From JBBPZK01 sp965219175 (GTDB taxonomy: Bacteria > Actinomycetota > Rubrobacteria > Rubrobacterales > Rubrobacteraceae), in the NCBI GenBank assembly GCA_965219175.1, contig CBDCNI010000001.1:1116001-1180000 (forward strand): 64,000 nt of DNA. The letters run 5' to 3'. The notes beneath the pieces are model-generated. The model saw only the letters and a program-made list of their open reading frames with translations. It did not search any database and had not been told where the DNA came from. Below are positions 26,352 to 38,393 of this stretch, in pieces. Made by a program: the position numbers and the translations under genes. How positions within the stretch are numbered: position 1 is the stretch's first letter; each line of letters opens with the position of its first letter.

Positions 26352-27557
26352 ATGAGTCGGCTGCTACTCTTACGCAACCAAGCCTTCGGGCGCTTCTGGG
26401 CCGCGCGTATACTCTCGATCCTCGGCACCTACGTCACCATCACCGCCCTGACGTTGTACGTCTATAAGGTCTCGGGTCCGCTCGCCGTTACGCTACTGAT
26501 GCTCTCGCTGGGGCTGCCGCGGCTCCTGGGACCGTTCGCCGGGGCGGTCGCCGACCGGACGGATGGACGGCGGTTGATGATCTACTGTGACCTCGGAGAA
26601 GCGACCCTGATGGCTGCGATAGCGCTATTCCTGCCGCCGCTTCCGGTATTGTTCGTGCTGGTGGCCTGCGCCTCGATCCTCTCGACGCTCTTCTTCCCGG
26701 CCGGGCGCAGCGCCGTGCCTGCTCTGGTTGGGGACGAAGACCTCTCTCCCGCAAACGCGCTGCTCGGCTCCGCCTTCAACCTGAGCCTCACTCTGGGACC
26801 ACTCCTCGGCGCGCTCACTTTCACCGTTGCGGGCATCCGGGGAGCCCTGGCCTTCGACGCGCTCACTTTCCTCGCTTCGGCGGCGCTCCTCTTCACACTG
26901 CCGGCGCTGCCCACCGTGCGGGAAGTAGGGGAGAGAGCGGCCGGGGTCTTCGTGGAGACGAGAGAGGGGCTCGTGTACGTCGTCCGGCATCCGGTGGCCC
27001 GCGCCGCCGTAGTCGGGTTGCTGGCAGGTGTGACGTTCCTGGGCGTGGACCTGGTAGCGCTCGTCTTTCTGGCGGGAGACTCCCTGAAGGCGGGACCGGC
27101 CGGATATGGATTGCTCTTGGCGGCGCACGGGGTCGGTATGATCCTCGGGCCTTTGTTGCTGATGCGCGGGGCCTCGCGCGCGGCGCCGGTTGGGATAGTC
27201 TTTCTGGGGCTCTTTCTCGAAGGCGCGGTCTCCGTACTGACCGGCCTTGTGCCGTTCTTCGCGATTGCGGTCCTCGTACGGGTCCTCGGTGGGGTCGGCA
27301 ACGGGATCGAGAATGCCGCAGCGGACATCACTTTGCAACGGGTCGTCGAGCGCCGGATGCTCGGGCGGGTCTTCGGCGTGTTCTACGGCGGGGTCATGCT
27401 CGCCGAGACGCTAGGATCGGCCATCGCCGGCCCGCTCGTGGCGCTCACCTCGCCTCGCGAGGCGTTCGTCGTTTCCGGGGTTGCGACGCTCGTCGTCGTG
27501 GCTCTGGTGTGGTGGTTGATGTCGCGTTCGTCCTCTAAACAGAGTGCTCCCGGATGA
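26352..27557 (+). CDS. Major facilitator superfamily transporter
   Basis: 401 aa with about 12 hydrophobic segments. The loop 2-3 signature is FAGAVADRTDGRRLMIY and the matching loop 8-9 is LGRVFGVFYGG. It resembles the MFS_3/enterobactin-exporter-type subfamily (start MSRLLLLRNQAFGRFWAARILS). Substrate unknown. ATG 26352; TATAAG at about 26336 could be a -10, which would make the mRNA nearly leaderless. Its 3' end overlaps the convergent esterase gene by 23 nt. Confidence 0.85.
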   Translation: MSRLLLLRNQAFGRFWAARILSILGTYVTITALTLYVYKVSGPLAVTLLMLSLGLPRLLGPFAGAVADRTDGRRLMIYCDLGEATLMAAIALFLPPLPVLFVLVACASILSTLFFPAGRSAVPALVGDEDLSPANALLGSAFNLSLTLGPLLGALTFTVAGIRGALAFDALTFLASAALLFTLPALPTVREVGERAAGVFVETREGLVYVVRHPVARAAVVGLLAGVTFLGVDLVALVFLAGDSLKAGPAGYGLLLAAHGVGMILGPLLLMRGASRAAPVGIVFLGLFLEGAVSVLTGLVPFFAIAVLVRVLGGVGNGIENAAADITLQRVVERRMLGRVFGVFYGGVMLAETLGSAIAGPLVALTSPREAFVVSGVATLVVVALVWWLMSRSSSKQSAPG

Positions 27558-28293
27558 ACCGAGTCGTCCTTTCGGAGATCATATCCGCGTCGTTGTCCAG
27601 GGTTGCGACGTGGTACGAATTCTCCAGCCGAACCAGCTCTTTGTCCTCGCTGCCGAGGCGCTCCAGGATGTGCGGGCCGTTCTCCGGCGGGACGACATGG
27701 TCTTCGAGGGACTGGAAGATAAGAGCGGGTACGGTCACGACGGGCAGCATATCGTCGGTGACGCGCATGAGCGCCATAAACTCCTTGACCGCCGGAACCG
27801 GAACTTCCGGGTAGACCAACTCCTCCACTCCTTCAGCCTGTATGTCCGAGCCGACGCCTGGAACCGTGGCCGGCGCTTCAGGGTCGAAGGTTAGGCGGGC
27901 GAGGTCCGGGTTGCCGAGGTACACGCAGGCGTTTATGGGGATGATGCCCCGGATCACATCCGGCCGGACGCCGCCGAAGTACAGCGCGAACATGCCGCCC
28001 ATGGAGAGCCCGGCGAAGAAGATGCTCTCCGTGCGTTCGGCGAGCCAGTCGATGTCTTCTTCGATTGAGTGGATCCAGTCTGAAGCAGTGCTCCGGGCCA
28101 TGTCTTCCATGCTCGTTCCATGCCCGGCGATCCGCGGTCCCGCGACCGTGAAACCTTCCGCCGCCAGCGCCTCACCGAGCGGCCGGACGCTCTGGGTCGT
28201 CCCCGTGAAACCGTGGGAGACCAGCACCCCGACCTCGCCGCCCTCGAAACGGAACGGCTCCGCACCCTCCATTACCTGCTGCTCCATATTCAT
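27535..28293 (-). CDS. Alpha/beta-hydrolase, carboxylesterase/monoacylglycerol lipase type
   Basis: 252 aa, cytoplasmic. Oxyanion region VLVSHGFTGTTQSVRPLG; nucleophile elbow GLSMGGMFAL with Ser near residue 100; acid in SLEDHVVPPENG; catalytic His in ENSYHVATLDND. This is the pattern of Est30/YvaK-type carboxylesterases. ATG 28293 (MNMEQQVMEG). Convergent with the MFS gene, sharing 23 nt at the 3' ends. Confidence 0.9.
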   Translation of the reverse strand: MNMEQQVMEGAEPFRFEGGEVGVLVSHGFTGTTQSVRPLGEALAAEGFTVAGPRIAGHGTSMEDMARSTASDWIHSIEEDIDWLAERTESIFFAGLSMGGMFALYFGGVRPDVIRGIIPINACVYLGNPDLARLTFDPEAPATVPGVGSDIQAEGVEELVYPEVPVPAVKEFMALMRVTDDMLPVVTVPALIFQSLEDHVVPPENGPHILERLGSEDKELVRLENSYHVATLDNDADMISERTTRFIREHSV

Positions 28294-28399
28294 ACTCCCT
28301 TTCGCATCCCGTATTCAGCACGGACATTATATGCGCGGGATCGGTTGCTGATCCGGATGATAAGATCTGTTACCAGTTCGATGCTTGTAGAGGAGTAAC

Positions 28400-29032
28400 G
28401 TGAAGAAGGGTGGAGAGAGAAGCTGGTTCCGGAGCATCTTCTTACCGGCGCTCGCCATAGTGGTTCTCGCGGCCGGGCTCGGGGTCGGGCTGGTACGCTA
28501 CGGATACCAGTTGCCGGTAGTGGGATGGCTCTTCCAGGTCCCGCAGCAGACAACGACCAGCCCAGTCGTGATCGAGGGCATAAAAGACCTCGACCAACTC
28601 GCCACCGTGCGGGCCACCGAATCAGTGGTGGTCACCAAGCAGAGCGGTGGCAGCGGCCTCCGCCAGTTCCTGACGGGCGAGAAACTGGTGCTCGTCGCCA
28701 CCGGCAACGTCGAAGCCGGCGTGGACCTCTCCAGCCTCGGCAAGAATGACGTGAACGTAGACGGAAAGAAAGTCACCATCCGGCTCCCGGAGTCAAAGAT
28801 ACTCTCGACCAGCCTCGATGAGGATAAGACCCGAGTCTACGATCGGCAGCAGGGACTTCTCAATATAAAGCCCGATGACGCGATGGCGGAGCAAGCCCGG
28901 CAGGACGCCGAGCGGGAGATACTCGCCGCCGCAGAGAAGAACGACATCCGGGATCAGGCCAGGAAGAACGCAGAGAGCAGCATCCGCGCCCTCGTCACCA
29001 CACTAGGGTTCGATAAAGTCAGCTTCAAGTAG
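28400..29032 (+). CDS. DUF4230 membrane-anchored protein
   Basis: 210 aa. One N-terminal TM segment (FLPALAIVVLAAGLGVGLV), then an extracytoplasmic part. The segment VVIEGIKDLDQLATVRATESVVV followed by LVLVATGNVEAGVDLSSL and VTIRLPESKILS is the DUF4230 pattern. The C-terminal 60 residues are a charged helix rich in Ala/Glu/Lys. Function unknown. GTG 28400 with AGAGGAG upstream. Stand-alone gene. Confidence 0.85.
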   Translation: MKKGGERSWFRSIFLPALAIVVLAAGLGVGLVRYGYQLPVVGWLFQVPQQTTTSPVVIEGIKDLDQLATVRATESVVVTKQSGGSGLRQFLTGEKLVLVATGNVEAGVDLSSLGKNDVNVDGKKVTIRLPESKILSTSLDEDKTRVYDRQQGLLNIKPDDAMAEQARQDAEREILAAAEKNDIRDQARKNAESSIRALVTTLGFDKVSFK

Positions 29033-29034
29033 CT

Positions 29035-29421
29035 TCAAGCACTCCAGTGGATCCAAGCTCCATGGTCTTCGCAGCGCGCAAGGACCTTCTGCCGCTCACC
29101 ATCTCTCTCGAAGGTAGAGAGGCGCAACAATGGGACGAAAGGTGGATACGGGTCTCCTTCCATCGGCGCGTTCCCGGAAATGTTCGGGTAGAAGCGCGCG
29201 ATCGGATGCTTCAAGCTCCCGAGCAGTAGCGAGTGCGCGGCTGCGAGAAAGAGGTTTGGCAAGGGATCGCCCCGAGCGTGGGACGCGAGTTCGAGCATCT
29301 CAACGTCCCCGGCCACACCCAGCGTCAGACGCTCGTAGAGAGGTGGGTGGTGGCGGTAGATCGAGGTCCCTTGTCTGGAGAAGATTCGCGAGAGGTTTTT
29401 CAGTTGCGACGCTTTGCTCAT
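29035..29421 (-). pseudogene. N-terminal remnant of a DUF2332 protein
   Basis: 128 aa. The first 95 residues match DUF2332: FSRQGTSIYRHHPPLYERL, PNLFLAAAHSLLLGSLKHPIARFYP, and GDPYPPFVPL. Family members run to about 330 aa; here the frame degenerates after about residue 100 and stops at 29035, right at the end of the DUF4230 gene. The C-terminal two thirds are missing. A truncated, probably non-functional gene. Confidence 0.65.
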
Positions 29422-29426
29422 CGCTA

Positions 29427-29879
29427 CTAGAGGTTGACCCTCGCTTCCCAGTCATACATGAGCTTGCGTCGTATTTCTCGGAAGTTTGTTACTTCCAGCC
29501 GGATGCCGTCCGGATCCGCGAAGAACGTCGCGTAATAGTCCAGATCATACTCCGGATAGTAGCGAGGATCTATCGCGTTTACATTAGCTTGTCGAAGCTC
29601 TTCGTAAGCGCGGTCTACGGCGACTTCATCCGCTACTCTGAAACAGAAGTGATGGAGACCGGGTGCGTAGGGGGCGTGATCCGGGGTTCCTTCCGCAGCC
29701 GGTCTGAGCGAATAACCGTAGTGCCTGTTGTAGTAGTGGATGTGAGGGTCACCGCCTATGTTCCCACGCTTCTTGCGGAACCCCAGAACTTCCATCGCGC
29801 GGTCGTAGAACTTTTCGGAAGCTTCGAGGTCCCTCACCGTCACGTATACATGGTCTATTCCGATCACCTCGACCGCCAC
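29427..29879 (-). CDS. VOC-family (glyoxalase/dioxygenase fold) metalloprotein
   Basis: 150 aa with two beta-alpha-beta-beta-beta modules. Metal ligands can be placed at His in GIDHVYVTVRDLEAS, His in GLHHFCFRVADE and Glu in DPDGIRLEVTNF, all in register for the vicinal-oxygen-chelate fold. Substrate unknown; glyoxalase-, fosfomycin- or lactoylglutathione-type roles cannot be separated. ATG 29879. It starts 6 nt upstream of the DUF2332 remnant on the same strand. Confidence 0.87.
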   Translation of the reverse strand: MAVEVIGIDHVYVTVRDLEASEKFYDRAMEVLGFRKKRGNIGGDPHIHYYNRHYGYSLRPAAEGTPDHAPYAPGLHHFCFRVADEVAVDRAYEELRQANVNAIDPRYYPEYDLDYYATFFADPDGIRLEVTNFREIRRKLMYDWEARVNL

Positions 29880-29988
29880 GACATCCCTCCCTTACAGTCG
29901 CCGACCCCGGTACGATCCCATCTTACGATACGCCTCATTTCGCGGGCTTGCTCACGGCCTGCGGGACTGCTCCATCGTCACTCGTCTA

Positions 29989-30408
29989 TTACTCTGTTGC
30001 CCTGAGGGCGGCGATGAGTACGTCTGGAGAGTAGACTCGCAGTGTCGCTGCGGAGAACCCCTTTTTGTCTCTGGTCACGATCGCTTGTACACCGGCGAGC
30101 CGGCCGGCCTCGTGGAGTATGGCATCTTCGAAGTCGTCGAAGTCCAGCACGGGCGCGCTTTCCAGAACAGTCCGACCAACGGGCGCCACCTCGAAAAGTC
30201 GTAGTAGGTCTCGCATCATACCGTTCGCGGATTCACGGTCGACGTTGCGGCGCGCGATGTAGTGGATCGTGGTTATCGTGGGCGCTCCCAGCAGACCCAC
30301 CAGCCTCCCCGACTCCACACGGTCGAACAGGCCGCTCGCGGCGTCGGCCCACGGCTTTCGATCCAACAGCGCGTCCAACACTACATTGGTGTCGAACAAG
30401 ACGTTCAA
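29989..30408 (-). CDS. PIN-domain toxin (VapC-like ribonuclease)
   Basis: 139 aa. Acidic PIN residues: DTNVVLDALL at the N-terminus, DDFEDAILHEAGRLAG in the middle and VTRDKKGF near the end. VapC-type toxins cleave specific RNAs. The start ATG overlaps the stop of the antitoxin gene by 4 nt (30405-30408). No damage visible. Confidence 0.88.
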   Translation of the reverse strand: MNVLFDTNVVLDALLDRKPWADAASGLFDRVESGRLVGLLGAPTITTIHYIARRNVDRESANGMMRDLLRLFEVAPVGRTVLESAPVLDFDDFEDAILHEAGRLAGVQAIVTRDKKGFSAATLRVYSPDVLIAALRATE

Positions 30409-30659
30409 CCGTGCTTGTCTTCCAGGTAGCGCAAGTATTCTTCTTCATCAGCGGCCGGTCTATCCTCCTCGGGCTTGAGCGACCCCCGCAACCGATTTGT
30501 TATTTCACCGTACAGACAGTCCGCCGGTGGAGGGCTCTCGATATTTTCGAAGAAGCTCGCGACCATCCTGGAGACGGAAGTACCGTGCTCACGAGCCGCC
30601 TGTTTTGCCTTCAAGATCAACTCCTCTTCCAATCGGAGCGTGAGCTTCTCGTGCTTCAT
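30405..30659 (-). CDS. Antitoxin of the VapBC-like pair (ribbon-helix-helix)
   Basis: 84 aa from ATG 30659, MKHEKLTLRLEEELILKAKQAAREHGTSVSRMV: a ribbon-helix-helix DNA-binding start of the DUF6364 type. The C-terminal half (PADCLYGEITNRL to EEYLRYLEDKHG) is acidic and should wrap the toxin. A longer upstream frame exists but reads through the promoter. Immediately upstream is a palindromic operator candidate, which fits autoregulation by the complex. Confidence 0.85.
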   Translation of the reverse strand: MKHEKLTLRLEEELILKAKQAAREHGTSVSRMVASFFENIESPPPADCLYGEITNRLRGSLKPEEDRPAADEEEYLRYLEDKHG

Positions 30660-30674
30660 CCCGGACCTCTTTAC

Positions 30675-30692
30675 TTGTACGTACAACTTATA
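30675..30692 (-). promoter_or_regulatory. Operator palindrome and -10 of the PIN/RHH module
   Basis: TTGTACGTACAA (30675-30686) is a perfect 12-bp palindrome directly downstream of a minus-strand TATAAG -10 (30687-30692), 16 nt before the antitoxin start. Position and symmetry are as expected for a ribbon-helix-helix operator. Confidence 0.6.
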
Positions 30693-30791
30693 CCAAATGA
30701 TACGTCGTAATGATGGTTTTAGCAAGGACGGGAGGAGCCAGAAGCGGAAGCCGGTAAGAGGTCGGTACGGCTCCTGAGGTATGATGAAAGG

Positions 30792-31100
30792 ATGACAGAG
30801 ACTCGTTACGAACATGTTGTGCTGGACCAGGAAGGCGTTCCGGTTATTGCCGAGACGACTACGAAGGTCGTGGAACTGGTCGTCGAGCAGCAGGCTTACG
30901 GGTGGAGTCCTGAAGAGTTGCACTTTCAGCACCCTTATCTGGACCTCGGGCAAATCCACTCCGCGCTCGCTTATTACTGGGACCATCGGGAAGATCTCGA
31001 CCGCGACATCCAGCGGCGCCTGGAGCGGGTCACCGAGTTGAGCCGCGAGTTACATACACCTCCGCTGGTTGGGCGGCTGAGGGCCCAGGGAGGGCGGTAA
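30792..31100 (+). CDS. DUF433 antitoxin-like protein
   Basis: 102 aa. DUF433 core: hydrophobic VLDQEGVPVIAETTTKVVELV, then an HTH with YGWSPEELHFQHPYLDLGQIHSALAYYWDHREDLD. DUF433 proteins are DNA-binding partners of DUF5615 PIN-like proteins, which is exactly the next gene. ATG 30792. Divergent from the PIN/RHH pair; the intergenic 132 nt serve both. Confidence 0.85.
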   Translation: MTETRYEHVVLDQEGVPVIAETTTKVVELVVEQQAYGWSPEELHFQHPYLDLGQIHSALAYYWDHREDLDRDIQRRLERVTELSRELHTPPLVGRLRAQGGR

Positions 31101-31117
31101 CGTCGCTACGGCTCTAC

Positions 31118-31447
31118 ATGGACCATCACGTACCGCGTGCGATAACCAACGGACTAAGGTTGCGCGGGGTAGACGTAATTACAGCCGCCGAAGACGGTGC
31201 CGGTGAATTGCAGGACCCCGCGCTGCTGGAGCGCGCGGCCGAGTTGGACCGGGTACTGTTTACTCAGGATGACGATCTCCTCGTCGAAGCGACGCACCGT
31301 CAGCGGCGAGGACAGGAGTTCGCCGGCGTGATCTACGCCCACCAACTTCGTATATCAATCGGCGGTTGTATCAGCGATCTGGAACTCGTCTCGAAGGCGG
31401 GCGAACCAATGGATATGGCCGGACAGACGCTCTTCCTGCCTCTGTAG
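31118..31447 (+). CDS. DUF5615 PIN-like protein
   Basis: 109 aa from ATG 31118. YMDHHVP near the start with its Asp, LRGVDVITAAEDG, and LFTQDDDLLVEA are the PIN-like acidic positions of DUF5615. Family members begin two or three residues before the first strand (xxRLYxDxxVP); here RLY is in frame upstream of the ATG, preceded by ACG at 31100-31102, which has GGGAGG 6 nt before it and overlaps the DUF433 stop. An ACG start is possible. Likely toxin-like partner of the DUF433 gene. Confidence 0.83.
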   Translation: MDHHVPRAITNGLRLRGVDVITAAEDGAGELQDPALLERAAELDRVLFTQDDDLLVEATHRQRRGQEFAGVIYAHQLRISIGGCISDLELVSKAGEPMDMAGQTLFLPL

Positions 31448-31483
31448 AAGTCTCGGACCCGATCCGGGCGAGATCCTAACGTA

Positions 31484-35260
<3,777 letters not shown>

Positions 35261-35273
35261 ATTGCTCCATTCT

Positions 35274-35342
35274 AGCTGGTCAGCTAATCAGCACTTCAGA
35301 CTGTCATGTCTTGCTTTTGCTGACCGGCTCCTCAACTGACTG
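35274..35342. repeat. GCTGANNN octamer palindrome, copy 2
   Basis: Left arm AGCTGGTCAGCTAATCAGC (35274-35292), right arm TTGCTGACCGGCTCCTCAACTGACTGG (from 35317). The minus-strand reading of the left arm is GCTGATTA GCTGACCA GCT. It fills the gap between metH and the MTHFR gene and overlaps the last codons of the latter. Confidence 0.55.
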
Positions 35343-37185
35343 GTTGCAGTGCTTCGATCACGTCTCCCGCCAATTCCGGGGCGCTGGCGGGCGGCATTAT
35401 GTACGCGCCGTTTACTAACGGCTCCGCTTCCGCAAGCAGGTTCTGGGCGACCTCGACTCCGTATTTCGGGCCATCCTCCGGGGAGAGTTCGGCGAGATGC
35501 TCTCTGACGTGCTTGGGGATGTTTATGCCCGGTACCTCGTGGTGGAGAAACTCAGCCTGACGGGCGCTGCGGAGCGGCATCAGGCCGAGGAGGAGCCTGG
35601 GTTCGAGGTTCAGGTCCGAGAGCTTGTCGAGGGCGCGTTCGAGGGCGCTTATCTCGAAGACGGGCTGGGTCCAGAATGCGTGGGCGCCTGCTTCCGTTTT
35701 GCGTCGGAGCTTCTCTACCTCGGCATCTAGGTCGTCGGCGGTCGGGTTGAAGGCCGTGCCGATCAGGAAACCAGGAGGCGCTCCTATTGAGTTGCCGCCC
35801 AGGTCTTCGCCCCGGTTCATCTTGGAGAGTACGTGGACGAGTCCTATGGCGTCGGTGTCGAAGACGGACGTGGCCTCCGGGTAGTCCCCGATCTGGGCCG
35901 GGTCACCGGTCACGGCCAGGATGTTCTTGACCCCGAGCGCCGCCGCCGAGAGCAGGTCCGCCTGCAGCCCGATGATGTTCCGGTCCCTGCAGGAGATATG
36001 GGCCACGACCTCTATGCCGACCTCTTCCTGAACGATCCTCGCCACCGCAACCGGGTGCATCCGCAGCCGCGCCCGCGCTCCGTCCGATATGTCTATCGCG
36101 TCCGCGCCGCGCTCCTTGAGCCGTCTAGACGCCTCCACGACGCCGGAGATGTCGTGGCCCCGCGGCAGGTCCACCTCGACCGTGACCGCAAAACCAGTCT
36201 CTAGCTTCCGGGCGAACTCCGACTCCGGCTCAGCCTGTACCGTCGCCTCTCGCTCTCTCTCGACGGTCACGGAGGCGGCGCGGGCCTTTCTCTTCTGGGG
36301 CTCGAAGTCCCGCAATGCTTCGGAGAGTGCTTTGACGTGGGCGGGTGTGGTGCCGCAGCAACCCCCGATCAGACGCGCTCCGGCCTCGGCCAGTTTTACG
36401 CCGTAAGCTGCGAAGTGATCCACGTCCTGGCGGTAGCGGATCTGGCCGTCTATGAGTTGCGGCAGGCCGGGGTTCGGGAATGCGGCCACGGGACCGGCCC
36501 CTGCTGACATTTGCTCCACGATGCCGAGCATCCGCTGCGGCCCGACGGTACAGTTGGCCCCGAATAGCTCCACGTCCCACCCGGATACTTCCCGCGCCAC
36601 CCGAGACGGCAGCCCCTCCGCCAGCGTCTCGCCGTCCTCCACGAACGTCTTGTAAGCGAGGACCGGGGCGCCGAGCGCCTTGACCGCCTCGAAAGCCAGC
36701 CGCAGCTCCCGGAGGTCCGTGAACGTCTCGAGCAGGATGGCGTCCGCCCCGCCTTCGAGGAGCGCCTCGGCCTGCTCGGTGAAGATCTCTTGTGCTTTAT
36801 CAGGAGTGAGGGAGCCAACCGGGGCTAGAGAGCGTCCTAGAGGCCCGATGGCCCCGAGTACCAGTGCCTTCTCGCCGCCGTTGGCGGTATTGTCGGCCGC
36901 CTTTCGGGCGAGCCTGGCGCCGGAGGTGTTGATCTGGCGCACGCTGTCTTCGAGGTTGTGTGAAGAGAGCCTGAGACGGTCGGCGGCGAAGGTGTTGGTT
37001 TCTATGACTCCAGCCCCGGCCCGGATGTACTCCTCGTGGACCGACGACACCAACTCAGGATGCGTCAGGTTTGCCATGGCGTAAGGATGGTCGAAGCCAA
37101 CCCCTCGGTCGTGGAGCAGCGTTCCCATCGCGCCGTCCCCGACGAGTATCCGATTCTCCACCGCGTCTCTGAGGTTTAGATTCAA
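35332..37185 (-). CDS. Bifunctional homocysteine S-methyltransferase / methylenetetrahydrofolate reductase
   Basis: 617 aa from TTG 37185, chosen because GGAGAGAGG lies 9 nt upstream and the family N-terminus (LRDAVENRILVGDGAMGT) follows. Residues about 1-290 form the Zn-dependent homocysteine methyltransferase barrel: ETNTFAADR, FGANCTVGPQ and GGCCGTTPAH with the three zinc cysteines. Residues about 330-617 are a MetF-type barrel (TVEVDLPRGHD, HISCRDRNI, LAVTGDPAQIGDYP, GAHAFWTQPVF). Such fusions make 5-methyl-THF and can methylate homocysteine. Heads a methionine operon with metH. Upstream ATG codons in frame lie within the riboswitch and its platform. Confidence 0.93.
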   Translation of the reverse strand: MNLNLRDAVENRILVGDGAMGTLLHDRGVGFDHPYAMANLTHPELVSSVHEEYIRAGAGVIETNTFAADRLRLSSHNLEDSVRQINTSGARLARKAADNTANGGEKALVLGAIGPLGRSLAPVGSLTPDKAQEIFTEQAEALLEGGADAILLETFTDLRELRLAFEAVKALGAPVLAYKTFVEDGETLAEGLPSRVAREVSGWDVELFGANCTVGPQRMLGIVEQMSAGAGPVAAFPNPGLPQLIDGQIRYRQDVDHFAAYGVKLAEAGARLIGGCCGTTPAHVKALSEALRDFEPQKRKARAASVTVEREREATVQAEPESEFARKLETGFAVTVEVDLPRGHDISGVVEASRRLKERGADAIDISDGARARLRMHPVAVARIVQEEVGIEVVAHISCRDRNIIGLQADLLSAAALGVKNILAVTGDPAQIGDYPEATSVFDTDAIGLVHVLSKMNRGEDLGGNSIGAPPGFLIGTAFNPTADDLDAEVEKLRRKTEAGAHAFWTQPVFEISALERALDKLSDLNLEPRLLLGLMPLRSARQAEFLHHEVPGINIPKHVREHLAELSPEDGPKYGVEVAQNLLAEAEPLVNGAYIMPPASAPELAGDVIEALQPVS

Positions 37186-37194
37186 GGATCGAAC

Positions 37195-37257
37195 CCTCTC
37201 TCCGTTTGTTTGTAGATCACACGTATCCATGCGGAACGCCCGTGCGAAAGAGAGAAG
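37195..37257 (-). promoter_or_regulatory. Putative translational expression platform (anti-SD pairing)
   Basis: CTTCTCTCT (minus strand, plus 37249-37257) can pair over nine bases with the ribosome-binding site GGAGAGAGG (plus 37195-37203). A TCTGC-AAGC-GCAGA stem precedes the anti-SD strand. This suggests that the riboswitch controls translation rather than termination. Confidence 0.45.
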
Positions 37258-37276
37258 TTCTGCGCTTGCAGACCCA

Positions 37277-37383
37277 CTCATCTTCCGGAGTCTCCTCCGC
37301 GGGAGTTGGCACCTGTCACGGAGCTTTCGCCCCATCGGTTGCCGCGGTTTCGTAGGGCCCATCCCTCCACCGCTCTCGATGAG
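37277..37383 (-). ncRNA. SAM-I riboswitch (S box)
   Basis: Read on the minus strand, P1 is CTCATC (37378-37383) pairing with GATGAG (37277-37282). Between them, in order: GAGAGCGGTGGAGGGA, GGCCCTACGAAACC, GCGGCAACC, GGTGCCAACTCC and the closing GGAAGATGAG. These are the conserved core elements of the S box, including the kink-turn region and SAM-binding GGTGCCAA. It lies directly upstream of the homocysteine methyltransferase/MTHFR gene, so SAM should repress the methionine operon. Confidence 0.93.
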
Positions 37384-37436
37384 CGCCGCTACTGTCCTGC
37401 TATCTAGCGGCCTTTAGTCCAAAGATTGAACCACGA

Positions 37437-38393
37437 TCAGCGCCGGATTTCAATCTCCTGGTTCGCCCTGCCGCCGGTCAGCCGCGTCGAGATATCTTCC
37501 GGGTTCCTGATCGCACACCTCGCGGCCACGGCGAGCTTTCGCGGCAGGGAAGTCTCGGCCCGCCGTGAGAATACGTCGTAGTCTTGCGCTTCGATCCGGT
37601 CGAGTATCGCCGCGTACAGCTCTCTCGCTACAACCACCGGATACCTCCGGCCGCGCGGTATGTAATCCATCCCTTCGTCGGAGATCTCGTACAACCGCCG
37701 GGCGCGCTCTATCTCTAGACGCATCAGGGCGACGAACCGTTCATCCACAACGCCTTTTCCTATCTCTTCCTCGGCGTACCCGAAACGTTCCAGGTCCTCC
37801 AGCGGCAGGTAGACCCGACCGCGCGCCCAGTCCTCCTTTACGTCCCGCAGGAAATTGGAGAGTTGCATCGCTACCCCCAGGGCCTCGGCGTGCCGGTTCG
37901 CCCGCTCGTCGGTGACGCCAGCCACCCGGCACATCATCAGCCCGACCACCGCCGCGCTTCCGTAGGTATACGTTTCTAGGTCTTCGTAGGCCCGGTAACG
38001 GAAGACGTGGGTGTCCATCTTCATGCTCTCCATAAACGCCGCGATGCTCTCCGTGGTTATGCCGCGCGCCCGAACCGTCTCCGCGTAAGCTCGAAGCACG
38101 GGATTTGCGACCTTCTCGCCATCTACGGCCGCCAGCGTCTCTCGCTCGAACTCTTCCAGCCCCGCGAGTTGCTCTGGGAGGGAAGTCTCGCCGGGGTTGT
38201 CCACGATCTCATCTGCGTAGCGCATGAAAGCGTACAGCGCGTGGACGTGCGGCCGGACCTCCGGTGGAAATAACTGAGTCGAGAAGTAGTAAGTCCTGCT
38301 GTGAGCCTTCTGGACCTTCCGGCACAACTCGTAACACTCCGCCAGCGTAAGCCCGGCGTCTCGCAGGCCGTTCTCAGCGGGGTTCAGGCGCAC
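37437..38393 (-). CDS. crtB: Phytoene synthase
   Basis: Condenses two GGPP to phytoene. 318 aa from GTG 38393, whose first base is shared with the crtI stop (TAGTG on the minus strand); the longer frame upstream is antisense-like sequence inside crtI. Aspartate-rich motifs: YADEIVDNPG (first) and NFLRDVKEDWARGRVYLP (second); HSRTYYFSTQLFPP is the family N-terminus. Together with crtI it starts a red carotenoid pathway; no lycopene-processing gene is in this window. Confidence 0.94.
   Translation of the reverse strand: MRLNPAENGLRDAGLTLAECYELCRKVQKAHSRTYYFSTQLFPPEVRPHVHALYAFMRYADEIVDNPGETSLPEQLAGLEEFERETLAAVDGEKVANPVLRAYAETVRARGITTESIAAFMESMKMDTHVFRYRAYEDLETYTYGSAAVVGLMMCRVAGVTDERANRHAEALGVAMQLSNFLRDVKEDWARGRVYLPLEDLERFGYAEEEIGKGVVDERFVALMRLEIERARRLYEISDEGMDYIPRGRRYPVVVARELYAAILDRIEAQDYDVFSRRAETSLPRKLAVAARCAIRNPEDISTRLTGGRANQEIEIRR

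Noticed and set aside
35261..35331. Own cobalamin or SAM riboswitch for metH
   Set aside because: Only 71 nt, filled by the octamer palindrome; no riboswitch core.
37183..37196. tRNA T-loop-like GGTTCGATCC
   Set aside because: It is the spacer between the ribosome-binding site and the start of the HMT/MTHFR gene; no acceptor stem around it.
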